Made by a program: the position numbers and the translations under genes
Shown: positions 12,164-22,085 of the stretch, in pieces
Layout of the letters: each line of letters opens with the position of its first letter
How positions within the stretch are numbered: position 1 is the first letter of the stretch
Notes under the pieces: generated by a model
What the model saw: only the letters and a program-made list of their open reading frames with translations
Database searches by the model: none
What the model was told of the DNA's origin: nothing
Assembly (NCBI RefSeq): GCF_022376445.1
Contig: NW_025955284.1
Coordinates: forward strand, 1 to 45,571
Origin: Fomitopsis serialis
Lineage: Eukaryota > Basidiomycota > Agaricomycetes > Polyporales > Fomitopsidaceae
Direction of reading: 5' to 3'
DNA: 45,571 nucleotides

Positions 12164-12239
12164 TACTGAGTGGAACTTGACCGTTTCGAACGGTCCACCC
12201 GGAGTGCATTTGGCCCGTTTCTAACGGTGTACCCGGGCT

Positions 12240-12910
12240 CGGCCGGAGCACTCCGGGTCTACCGTTTGGAGCGACCGCTGCTAGCAACGAACCGGCCGGA
12301 GGGAGGGTGGTGGTTTGGAATGGTCCGGCCGGAGTGCTGGGTAACGTTCCGGCCGGAGCTCTGGTGAACGTACCGGCCGGAGGCCTTGAGAAATATGGGT
12401 TTCCTACGGTCCGGCCGGACTGTTATCCAACGTCCCGGCCGGAGCTCTGGGCAACAGTCCGGCCGGAGGCCTCGAAAAATTTAGGCTTCCTACGGTCCAG
12501 CTGGACACATACCCAACGTTCCGGCCGGACCTTTGATCAGTGTCCCAGCTGGAGGCCTCGAAAATCTGGGCTCTCAACGGTCCGGCCGGAGCACTCAGCA
12601 ATTGTCCGGCCGGAGCACTCAGCAATGGTCCGGCCGGCGCACTCAGCAATGATCCAGTTGGATGCCTCCAAAGATTTGGATTCTCAATGTTCCGGCCGGG
12701 ACCGGGGGTTGGTTTCTAACCTTCCGGCCAGACCCCAGATGAAACAGTCCGGCCGGGCAAAATTCCACCTTCCAAACATCTGGCCGGAAGCCTTGCGGAA
12801 TCTGGGCTGTAAACAATCCGGCCGGGCTAGTTTGTAATCATCCAGCCAGCTGGACCCCAGATGAACAGACCGGCCGGGCTTCTCCCAAACCAGCCAGACC
12901 CCTCAGAATT
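12240..12910. repeat. Cluster of TCCGGCCGGA palindromes, left arm
   Basis: The 10-bp palindrome TCCGGCCGGA or one-base variants recur roughly every 30-60 bp, with alternating spacers such as GCCTCGAAAA and GTTTCCTACGG. The mirror cluster is at about 15230-15770 in the right arm. Open frames reading VRPE or GPAG repeats are translations of this array, not genes. Confidence 0.85.
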
Positions 12911-12959
12911 GATCTGCCGGTGATATAACAACAAGAATTGTTAATACCCAAGCTCAGCT

Positions 12960-13375
12960 GGAAAATGACCAAGGTTGTATCAACCAAGCTCAATAATTAA
13001 CCACCCACCGAGCTCAGAGTTGAACCACCGAGCCCAGAGATGAGCCACCAAGCTCGGTATCAAACCACCGAGCTCAGTAGTGAGCCACTGAGCACAGTAT
13101 TGAACCACCGAGGTTAAACAGCTAGGCTCGGTGGCCGAGAAAAATTGGCCGGGCTCGGCGCCGAGGATAAATGGCCGAGGCTCGGGCCGAGGTTTTGAGC
13201 GCCAAGCTCGGTGAAAACCGCCGAGGTCAGTATCAAAGCATTGAGCTCAGTGTTAAGGGGCCCAGTTAAAGGGCCGAGCTGAGTGTTCAATGACCGAGTT
13301 TGTTGTTGAAGCACTGAGCTCGGAAATGGCCGAGGTTAAACCACCGAGCTCGGTGAAAAACGGCCGGGCCGTCAG
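12960..13375. repeat. Cluster of CCGAGCTCGG palindromes, left arm
   Basis: Repeated words built on ACCGAGCTCGGT, with spacers such as AGTATTGAACCACCGAG. The reverse-complement copy lies at about 14755-15120. The two copies are almost identical, as shown by the same 66-codon open frame occurring at 13114-13314 (minus) and 14810-15010 (plus) with one changed residue. Confidence 0.85.
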
Positions 13376-13835
13376 ATTGCCATATAAGGAAATTTGGTAT
13401 CATCTGGTAGCCCTTCATTCACAGAGTACAGTATATGTTCCCTAGTGTACAGAGATGCCTAGTTAGGTCAGAGAATACAAAACAAAATATGCTCACAGGC
13501 TTCTCTGAGAACATACTATTCAACTCCTGAGGCCAGTTTTCTTTTCCCACAATGTTTGACCATCTAGAATGTGCTATTTCAATGCACAGACTACATCCCC
13601 AACAGGAATAGTCTTATTCTTTGAAGCTGAATGCAGGACAAGAGATAAGGGGCATATAGGTATGGGATATGCATGTCTGACTTGAATGTTGGTTCCTGCA
13701 GCCAATATTCTTTCCAAATAGGGTTTGACTATCTAGAATGATTCATTTCCTCACAATGAGTGAGTCCTCCAAAGGAATAGTCTTATTCACACAAGCTGAA
13801 TGCAGTACAGAGTTAAGGGAATCTGGTCTCATATA

Positions 13836-14302
13836 AGTATCACTCAATTTGAACAATGCTGATCATCACTTCTGTATCCATGCATGATATAGCTGAAGAG
13901 TTTATACATTGGACAGATGTGTCGCATTTTGCTCTGGCTGGCCTAGGACAGTGCACCGGCCGGACCGTTTGCTACGAGCAATGGCCGGCCGGACCATTGG
14001 CAATGAGCATTGTCCGGCCGGACCATTACCAATGGAGAGATGTTTCTGTGGCCAGTGCAATGCGCATGGGTGCACATCACAGTTTGATACAGACAATCAT
14101 TCGAAGCAGGCCCCATCATGACACAATAATGCATGTTCCCCTTAGCTCCATGCTCAGTTCAGCTAGGAAGAATAAGACTATTCCTCTTGAGGACTTTGCT
14201 GTTCATGTTGGATTAAGCCATTCTAGTTTGTCAAACATTGTGGGCAAAGCATATTGGCTTTACAAAGTAAACATAGTTCACATGTATCCCACTCCACCCT
14301 TG
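13836..14302. repeat. Loop of the foldback with an extra ~170-bp repeat unit
   Basis: This is the unpaired centre of the foldback. It contains three more GGCCGGACC-type palindromes (13960-14030). It also holds, at about 14157, one copy of a unit beginning (A/G)TTCAGCT...GAATAAGACTRTTCCT, which recurs at about 14324 and 14495 in the right arm. The spacing of about 170 bp makes a three-unit tandem repeat, two units of which also pair with the left arm. Confidence 0.7.
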
Positions 14303-15838
14303 ACACCTTAACTCTGTACTGCATTCAGCTTGTGTGAATAAGACTGTTCCTTTGGAGCACTTACTCCATGTGAGTAAATGAACCACTCTAGATGGTGAAA
14401 CCCTATTTGGAAAGAATATTGGCTGCAGGAACCAACATTCAAGTCAGACATGCATATCCCATACCTATATGCCCCTTATCTCTTGTCCTGCATTCAGCTT
14501 CAAAGAATAAGACTGTTCCTGTTGGGGATGTAGTCTGTGCATTGAAATAGCACATTCTAGATGGTCAAACATTGTGGGAAAAGAAAACTGGCCTCAGGAG
14601 TTGAATAGTATGTTCTCAGAGAAGCCTGTGAGCATATTTTGTTTTGTATTCTCTGACCTAACTAGGCATCTCTGTACACTAGGGAACATATACTGTACTC
14701 TGTGAATGAAGGGCTACCAGATGATACCAAATTTCCTTATATGGCAATCTGACGGCCCGGCCGTTTTTCACCGAGCTCGGTGGTTTAACCTCGGCCATTT
14801 CCGAGCTCAGTGCTTCAACAACAAACTCGGTCATTGAAAACTCAGCTCGGCCCTTTAACTGGGCCCCTTAACACTGAGCTCAATGCTTTGATACTGACCT
14901 CGGCGGTTTTCACCGAGCTCGGCGCTCAAAACCTCGGCCCGAGCCTCGGCCATTTATCCTCGGCGCCGAGCCCGGCCAATTTTTCTCGGCCACCGAGCCT
15001 AGCTGTTTAACCTCGGTGGTTCAATACTGTGCTCAGTGGCTCACTACTGAGCTCGGTGGTTTGATACCGAGCTTGGTGGCTCATCTCTGGGCTTGGTGGT
15101 TAAATATTGAGCTTGGTTGTTACAACTAACAATTCTTGTTGTTATATTACTAGTGTATCAATTCTGAGGGGTCTGGCTGGGAGAAGCCTGGCCGGTCGGT
15201 TCATCTGGGGTCTGGCTGGATGGTTAGAAACTAGCCCGGCCGGACCATTTACAGCCCAGATTTTGCAAGGCTTCCGGCTGGCCTGTTCACATTGGAAGTT
15301 GGGATTTTGCCCGGCCGGACCGTTTCACCTGGGGGCCGGCCAGACGTCTGAAACCAACCCCTGGCCAGGCTGAATCATTGCTGAGTGCTCCGGCCGGACC
15401 GTTAGTGATGAGCCCGGCCGGACCGTTGAGAGCCCAAATTTTCGAGGCCTCCGGCCGGGACACTGATCAAAGGTCCGGCCGGAACATTGGGTATATGTCC
15501 GGCCGGACCGTAGGAAACGTAAATTTTTCGAGGCCTCCGGCCGGACCGTTGACCAGGGGTCCGGCCGGAACGTTGGATAACAGTCCGGCCGGACCGTAGG
15601 AAACCCATATTTCTCGTGGCCTCCGGCCGGTACGTTCACCAGAGCTCCGGCCGGAATGTTACCCAACACTCCGGCCGGACCATTCCAAACCACCACCCTT
15701 CCTCCGGCCGGTTCGTTGCTGGCGGCGGCCGCTCCAAACGGTAGACCCGGAGTGCTCCGGCCGAGCCCGGGTACACCGTTAGAAACGGGCCAAATGCACT
15801 CCGGGTGGTCCGTTCGAAACGTGATTTCCCACTCAGTA

Positions 15839-16539
15839 GGCTCGTCGGGCTCCTCGCCCTTCGTCCTCAACTCGAGCTCCCCGCTGCGCTGTCCCTCTGA
15901 GTTGTCTCCTTGTCGACTCCGCTGTCAAGCTCCTCGCCGTCTGCCAGCACGCTCCTCGCGCAACGACCTCAATGCGGGCTCCTTGCCTTGCTCACGCCTT
16001 CAGCAGGCTCCTCGCCCCGTTACGACCTTTACAACCTTCACGACCTCAAGTCCGCGGTCTCCCATCGACCCACGTCCTCGAGTTCACGGCCTAGCCCGGC
16101 CCCCTTGCGAGAGTGCGATACCGCTAAGTCTCACAGGTGGGAGACAGGATATGAATTGACATAGAGACACCGTCAATTATCACAATGAAATCGTGGAACG
16201 GACCACCACCTAAGCCAACATACCGTGCATATTGGTGGTGGGAGAGGGGAGATCAATTATATAGTGTTTTCTAAAGGGGGTACAGGTTGGGATAGGGTCC
16301 GGGTAGCACCACTTTTGCCTACAGAATGTTGGGTTTTACCCTCCAAACAGGTACCAAACCCGATGAAACAGGGGAAAAACAGCGCAGATTCGACGTATTG
16401 GAGTAACATGGGTTTGGGTACGGATTTTTTGCCCCAAGATATCCCGACTTTACAGCGATCTATGGTCCGACACGACCCAACATACATAATATTCATGTAC
16501 AGCGAGCAGACATCTCCGATATCACTGCGACGAGAGCCC
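15839..16539. other. Spacer between foldback and satellite
   Basis: 15840-16100 is CT-rich, with GGCTCCTCGCC-type words recurring at about 15840, 15930 and 16005. 16203-16241 is the third ACATACCGTGCATAT hairpin, with arms CCACCACC and GGTGGTGG. The rest shows no convincing coding sequence, although a frame at 16225-16608 is open. Confidence 0.45.
16203..16241. repeat. Third CCACCACC/GGTGGTGG hairpin motif
   Basis: An inverted repeat with CCACCACC on the left and GGTGGTGG on the right encloses ACATACCGTGCATAT. The same internal word occurs at 11789 and, with changes, at 11850. The copies therefore flank the foldback element on both sides. Confidence 0.6.
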
Positions 16540-18065
16540 TGCGTCCGACAGTGCTACATCGTTCATGAACGATGTAGCCGACAGTGCTGTATCGCTCATG
16601 AACGATGAAGCCGGCAGTTGTAGGATGTATCGTTTACGAACGATGTAGCACTGTCGCATACATCTGCAGCTATGCAGATGTATGCGACAGTGTTACATCG
16701 TTCGTAAACGATGCATCCTACAACTGTCGGATGCATCGTTCATGAACGATACAGCACTGCCGGCTACAATCGCTGCAGATGTATGCGACAGCGTTACATC
16801 GTTCATGAACGATGCATCCTACGACTGTCGGATGCATCGTTCATGAACGATACAGCACCGCCAGCTACAATCGCTGCAGATGTATGCGACAGTGCTACAT
16901 CGTTCATGAACGATACAGCACCGCCGGCTACAATCGCTGCAGATGTATGCGACAGGGCTACATCGTTCATGAACGATACAGCACCGCCGGCTACAATCGC
17001 TGCAGATGTATGCGACAGTGCTACATCGTTCATGAACGATACAGCACCGCCGGCTACAATCGCTGCAGATGTATGCGACAGGTCGGATGCATCGTTCATG
17101 AACGATACAGCACCGCCGGCTACAATCGCTGCAGATGTATGCGACAGGGCTACATCGTTCATGAACGATACAGCACCGCCAGCTACAATCGCTGCAGATG
17201 TCAGGTCGGATGCATCGTTCATGAACGATACAACACTGCCGGCTACAATCGCTGCAGATGTATGCGACAGCGTTACATCGTTCATGAACGATGCATCCTA
17301 CGACTGTCGGATGCATCGTTCATGAACGATACAGCACCGCCAGCTACAATCGCTGCAGATGTATGCGACAGTGCTACATCGTTCATGAACGATACAGCAC
17401 CGCCGGCTACAATCGCTGCAGATGTATGCGACAGGGCTACATCGTTCATGAACGATACAGCACCGCCGGCTACAATCGCTGCAGATGTATGCGACAGGGC
17501 TACATCGTTCATGAACGATACAGCACCGCCAGCTACAATTGCTGCAGATGTATGCGACAGGGCTACATCGTTCATGAACGATACAGCACCGCCGGCTACA
17601 ATCGCTGCAGATGTATGCGACAGGTCGGATGCATCGTTCATGAACGATACAACACTGCCGGCTACAATCGCTGCAGATGTATGCGACAGCGTTACATCGT
17701 TCATGAACGATGCATCCTACGACTGTCGGATGCATCGTTCATGAACGATACAGCACTGCCGGCTACAATAGCCGCAGATGTATGCGACAGGTCGGATGCG
17801 TCGTTCATGAACGATGCATCCGACAGCACTGCAGAGATCTCCGACAGTGCTACATCGTTCATGGATGGTGTAGCCGACAGTACTGCAGATGTATCCGACA
17901 GTGCTACATCGTTCATGATCGATGCCTCCGACAGCACTGCAGTTGTATACGACAGTGTTACGTCGTTCGTGAACGATTTATCCTACAGTGCTACATCGTT
18001 CATGGACGATAAAGCCGATAGTGCTGTATCTTTCATGAACGATTCATCCGCAAGTACTGCGTCGT
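16540..18065. repeat. 63-bp satellite containing ATCGTT-CATG-AACGAT
   Basis: A tandem array with about 19 perfect copies of the 16-bp palindrome ATCGTTCATGAACGAT. Most copies are spaced 63 bp (for example 16899, 16962, 17025), with 60, 66 and 37 bp variants. A higher-order repeat is visible: the block from 16812 to 17290 (479 bp) recurs as 17291-17709 (419 bp), one unit shorter. The ends (16540-16740 and 17760-18065) are degenerate. Because 63 is a multiple of three and stops are absent, long open frames exist on both strands. They translate to a 21-residue repeat and are not regarded as genes. Confidence 0.92.
16615..16726. repeat. Long hairpin at the satellite edge
   Basis: The 53-nt arms 16615-16667 and 16674-16726 are reverse complements apart from two mismatches, around a 6-nt centre. 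Each arm is a satellite unit with ATCGTTTACGAACGAT or its complement. This marks a head-to-head inversion of satellite units at the left end of the array. Confidence 0.85.
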
Positions 18066-18804
18066 GGTAACCATGTGATAGGGTTAGGGTCCACACAGGG
18101 AAAATGGTTGTCTTGAATTCCCTCCCACAATGGGACTTGTCGCAGTGTGTCTGAGGTGGACCACATCGTTCGCAATCGATGCGCCCATTAACATTAGAGT
18201 GTCAATAGCTAGCATGATTCACCTCAGCTACCAATGGACAGAAACAGTTGAGATATCCAGTCCCATCTCTATTACCGTAGCTTGTGTCGTGACGTCTGAC
18301 AGTAGTCATTACAGAAACCCATGATGGAGTCGGTTGAGGCTTGCTGAACGCTTGTCATTCGTAAAGACATACCCTCGTTGCAGCATCCATTCAGTCGAGA
18401 TGTACTGTTCTGGTGAACCCACTGCCAGGTTCCGCATTCAATGGCGTCAACTTGTAAGATCATGCATAGAAACAAACTCCAGTAGTCCTTTCGAAGGCTT
18501 CAGGAAAGGCAAATCGGTTGTATCAAACTCTATGTCTTTTTTGTCGCTTATTTATAGGCCATCGGACGCACCTTGTGATTCTCTCAGAAGATGGCCGGTG
18601 TGTCAGCGACCTTGCGTCATCATCCACCCATCGGTATGCCGACACAATCACCGGAATCAATCGGAGATCACTGGATGCGAGCCTCGAGGTGCAGCAGGCT
18701 CTGTCGGGCCAACGTCCGGTTTCCCCCGTCGTTGACTTTTAACGACAGCGTGATTCCAACCAGGTCCATATCACTTCACCCCCCACTCTCTCAGAGCTGC
18801 TGCC
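18066..18804. other. Spacer upstream of the first small acidic-tailed gene
   Basis: No gene seen. It contains one degenerate single-copy palindrome, CATCGTTCGCAATCGATG, at 18164-18181. The promoter of the gene starting at 18805 should lie here. Confidence 0.45.
18164..18181. repeat. Dispersed ATCGTT palindrome, degenerate copy
   Basis: CATCGTTCGCAATCGATG; the right arm has one change (ATCGAT for AACGAT). It is the first single copy to the right of the satellite. Confidence 0.6.
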
Positions 18805-19666
18805 ATGGTTGGACCTTGCACTGTCGACTTTGTTCTGGGCATCATGTCCTTACTGGCACCCCCAGGCAATCTATCTCCCCGTCCCCGTCATGAGATCGTG
18901 ACGGGCAGCCGACTGTTCACCGATCTCCCTCCAGATCCAGAGGCGTGGGATGCCGACACTCTGCAACGCCTCGAAAACACGCTATGGGCACTCTTCGATA
19001 GTCCCTTGAACGTGCCAGCCTTTGAGCTGTTCGTTCGCTGCCAAATCCTCGTAAGTCGGGACCTCCGACGATTGTGTCTATCGCAAGACTAAATCATCCG
19101 ACACACAGACACCCCGATGGATGCGGTCGCTCATGCGTTCGGGACAGCAAAAGAACTTTCCGGTCCTGCTGCTTGCTATGTTTCAGTGGATCACCTACGA
19201 CCCGGCGGCCATTCCCTGCGACACTCACGATATCACAACATTCTTGATGTCGCACAAGGGATTAAAGCCAGAGGTTATCGACCTGAAAGCCAACCCTCAA
19301 GTATATATGCGAGGCCTCGTCAATATCACTCTCCGTTGGATGTGTACGGTGTCCTCTGCATACCTGCGGTGTTGTACTGACATGTATGTTGGCTTTCAGT
19401 GAACTCCCGCTTGGCGTGTACGTATCTACGTGTGAATGTCCGTCCCACCTTGCTAATGCGACAATAGCTTTGCCTCGCCTGGGCCGGGTTAAAGACTTGT
19501 ACACGAGCTTAGGTTCACTTGCTCACATCCGACGTTTTATAGAGGACATTGAGACTGGTATGTGCCCAGATTGTTTTCGAGGTATTCATAACACCTTCAC
19601 AACTTATGCTTCCTAGATGACGAGGAGGATAGCGAAACAGATAGTAGCGACGAGATTATGGGCTGA
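18805..19666 (+). CDS. Small acidic-tailed protein, tandem copy 1 (five exons)
   Basis: Function unknown. Exons: 18805-19050, 19109-19343, 19400-19417, 19468-19557 and 19617-19666; 639 nt in all, giving 212 residues. Introns are 58, 56, 50 and 59 nt, with good GTAAGT, GTACG and GTATG donors. The protein has an N-terminal part with PEAWDADTLQRLENTLWALF, a central part TPRWMRSLMRS...LLLAMFQWITYDP, and an acidic C-terminus DDEEDSETDSSDE. The third exon is an 18-nt microexon. The start MVGPC is supported because the second copy at 20152 also starts MVG and keeps every intron position. No motif identifies the activity; the predicted helical core and acidic tail suggest protein-protein contacts, which is inference. 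Confidence 0.75.
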
Positions 19667-20151
19667 GCGACAATGTCTGTGACGGGTAGCCATGTATCCC
19701 CGCCGAAATGTGGTATTTACGTATTTGAGCAGCAGGAAGTTTTGTGCGCTTGTCAACGTTGGATCTGTCCGACTGTCGCTGCACTATCTGTCGGATTGGC
19801 ATGTGTCGTTTAGAGAGAGTGTCGCCGTAATCGTGATACCTTCAGGAAATCTCAGTAGTTTCTCATCAACCGTGGATCTTCTAAGTCGTTGAAACATAGA
19901 CAGGGGGGCCCACGGTCTGAAAGCCCCCGACGACAGCCGAGATGTCGGGGAGCTTGAGTGATCATTAACTAATCAGCGTGCGGATACGATCATTCGTATC
20001 CAGGTTAAATCGGAGCACCCGAGGGTCGGGTCGGAGCCCGTTTCAAAGAACTGTCGGGACAAGATCCGATGGCCCCATCCATGTGTTTTAACGACGAAGA
20101 ATTCCTGACGACGTCCACATTCATTCCCCCTACATTCTTCGTCCTGGTGTC
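19667..20151. other. Spacer between the two tandem copies
   Basis: No gene seen. Contains an exact inverted repeat, GGATACGATCATTCGTATCC, at 19982-20001, about 150 bp upstream of the second copy. Confidence 0.5.
19982..20001. promoter_or_regulatory. Palindrome GGATACGA-TCAT-TCGTATCC
   Basis: Eight-base perfect arms around TCAT, 150 bp upstream of the ATG at 20152. It has the same arm-and-four-base-centre layout as the ATCGTT palindromes but a different sequence. A regulatory role is inference. Confidence 0.35.
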
Positions 20152-21009
20152 ATGGTTGGCATTTGTGACATATCCCAGCTTCGCTACCTCATCTTTAACT
20201 TGACCCCCGTGGACGCCAATCGCCCCGTTTCCGCAACGACGTCCTGTTAAGCGGCAGTCTGTTCACCGACCCCCCTCCAGCTCCAGAGGCGTGGGATGCG
20301 GACGCTCTTCAATGCCTCGAAAGCACACTGTGGGCTGCTTTCAACAGTCCACTGGACTTCCTCAACTTCGAGTTGTTGGTCCGCTGCCACATCCTCGTAA
20401 GTCGGAGGTCCGACGATTCTGTCTATCGCAAGACTGAACCGTCCGACACGCAGACACCCCGATGGATGCGGTCGCTCATGCGATCGGAACAGAAAGAAAG
20501 CTTCCCTGTCCTGCTGCTTGCCATGTTTCAGTGGATCACCTACGACCCCGCCATTCCCCGCGACACTCACGACATCATGGCATTCTTGATGTCGCACAAG
20601 GGACTCAAGCCAGAGGTCATCGCTCCGAACGCTGACCACGTCATATGCCGCCGGGCCGGTGCTGCCATTACTCTGCGCTGGATGTGTACGCTGCCTTACT
20701 TTCCATTCTCATGGCTTCGTACTAACATCTGGTGGGATTTCAGTGAATTCACGCCTGGCATGTACGCACCTCCGTCCAAAATTTCGTGCTCACTCGCTAA
20801 TTCCGTATCAGCATTACCTGACCCAGTCCAGCTTACAGACCTGTACATGCCCTCAGCCATGGAAACGATCGCTCAGATCCGACGTTACGTAGAGGACATG
20901 ACGTTGGGTATGTCCACGGACAGTGTTCCTCATGATATCCTGAAGCTTACGATGTGCAGACGACGACGAGGACAGCGACATAAACAATGTCGGCGAGCTG
21001 ATTGACTGA
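20152..21009 (+). CDS. Small acidic-tailed protein, tandem copy 2 (five exons)
   Basis: Paralogue of the gene at 18805. It conserves SLFTDPPPAPEAWDADALQ, TPRWMRSLMRSEQ, LLLAMFQWITYDP, FLMSHKGLKPEVI and an acidic end, DDDEDSDINNVGELID. Introns fall at the same places: first donor at about 20397, an 18-nt microexon preceded by TTTCAG near 20743, and the last exon after TGCAG near 20959. Exon 1 needs one extra base at CGCCCCG near 20221 to join the MVG start to the conserved part. Copy 1 has no such break. The deficit falls in a C run, so it may be an assembly error. Otherwise this copy would be null or start downstream. Confidence 0.68.
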
Positions 21010-22085
21010 AAGAAATGAGTGGATGAGCGTGCAGTAGTAAACCTTCAAGTCTAAATACCTGGCGCGCTTCTGTCGATGTCGAATTCGCCCCACTTTCCAT
21101 CTACAATCAGTTGTGTCGGTATGCATCGTTCAAAGACGATACAGCAATTCATCACCATGTCGTTTCACATTCGTAGTACCACCCCGACATACCCTGGAGG
21201 ATTCCGACACTGAGAGGGGCCACCAGGTGCCCTCCGTTGCCTTAGGCGACACTCCGACGTAGCGCAGCCGCCCGGTCTATCAATTCGACCGCAGATTTTG
21301 GGTTGAATCAAGTGACACGCTCTTCCGGAAGGCTCGGGTAACTTCACTGTCATGAAGGTAGACCATGTGATTTTGGAGTGGAACTGTGCCTGAGCACGCC
21401 ATTTGGTGGTGACGCGTATCTGTCGGAGCGCTGTCCGGCGCGTATCAAGCCTGGATGGAACTAATCAGTGTCGCAAGGACGGACAGTGCGTCATGAGAGT
21501 CATTCTCATGTTGAATGGCCATTGCATTCAGCTATGTCGCACAGAACATACATCGCACGACACGCAAACATGACACGTCGGAGTGGAATGAGGAACATCA
21601 GAATCATTTGATTGAGTGGATATTGTGTGTGACTTCTCCCGTCAAGACTTTCGATCGTGATCGATCGGGGATCTTTTGCTCCAGTAAGACTCTGATACGT
21701 GGATATATGACCGCCTCCACCCTCTGCAGTGAAAACGCACACCTTGTAAGATTGTGTGCTTGTATCAAAGTAGTGTGATTTATTTGCCAGGATCACATTG
21801 TTTCATCTACATAGCGAGGGCTTTTTAAGTACCGCACAAGCAGTGAGATCACATTACAGATCCGTTTCGGAGGTGACTGCTCCCGGTCAAGGGAATTTCT
21901 AGATCGCTTCTGCACCCGGCCAATAGTCACATGCCTCAGCCCGGTTCTTGGTAACACTGCCTGCCTCCTGTGTGGCAGGCATGTCCGACAATCACTGGCG
22001 TCGTTCCTCTGTTGCACCACGACACTATCTCTTGACGCCGAACTGCCCCCAGCCCCACTGCCCCCCCTACTCGCTGCCCCTCACA
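21010..22085. other. Intergenic region
   Basis: No convincing gene. It holds a single-copy ATCGTT palindrome at 21123-21142 and, just before the ATG at 22086, a C-rich pyrimidine stretch typical of fungal 5' leaders. Confidence 0.45.
21123..21142. repeat. Dispersed ATCGTT palindrome, single copy
   Basis: GCATCGTTCAAAGACGATAC, with one arm change. Lies 114 bp after the stop of small-gene copy 2. Confidence 0.6.

Larger units (their letters stand above)
12164..15838. mobile_element. 3.7-kb foldback (giant inverted-repeat) element
   Basis: The left arm (about 12164-13835) reads as the reverse complement of the right arm (about 14303-15838). Matching starts at TACTGAGTGG at the outer ends and runs through the whole arm to GCTGAATGCAGTAC at the loop side. 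The inner half of the stem is nearly identical. The outer half differs by substitutions and by gain or loss of short palindrome units, so this is an aged natural inverted duplication, not a hairpin-read artefact. The outer arms carry many TCCGGCCGGA palindromes and the middle carries ACCGAGCTCGGT-type palindromes. No coding gene is present. It is most like a non-autonomous foldback/MITE-type element; I could not identify a target-site duplication. Confidence 0.85.

Noticed and set aside
12164..15838. Possibility that the foldback is an assembly or hairpin-read artefact
   Set aside because: The arms differ by many substitutions and by whole repeat units, which a read-through artefact would not show.
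12307..15870. Open frames with VRPE/GPAG repeats and an identical 66-codon frame in both foldback arms
   Set aside because: They are translations of the palindrome arrays. The identical pair only reflects the inverted repeat.
16225..16608. 127-codon open frame before the satellite
   Set aside because: It runs into satellite units and has no intron structure or recognisable composition; kept as spacer.
16540..18065. CRISPR-like array
   Set aside because: The units are repeated whole, without unique spacers, and the genome is eukaryotic.
16711..18070. Long open frames on both strands through the satellite (21-residue repeats)
   Set aside because: The unit is 63 bp and lacks stops, so several frames stay open by chance on both strands. 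No start context, intron or non-repeat domain supports a gene.
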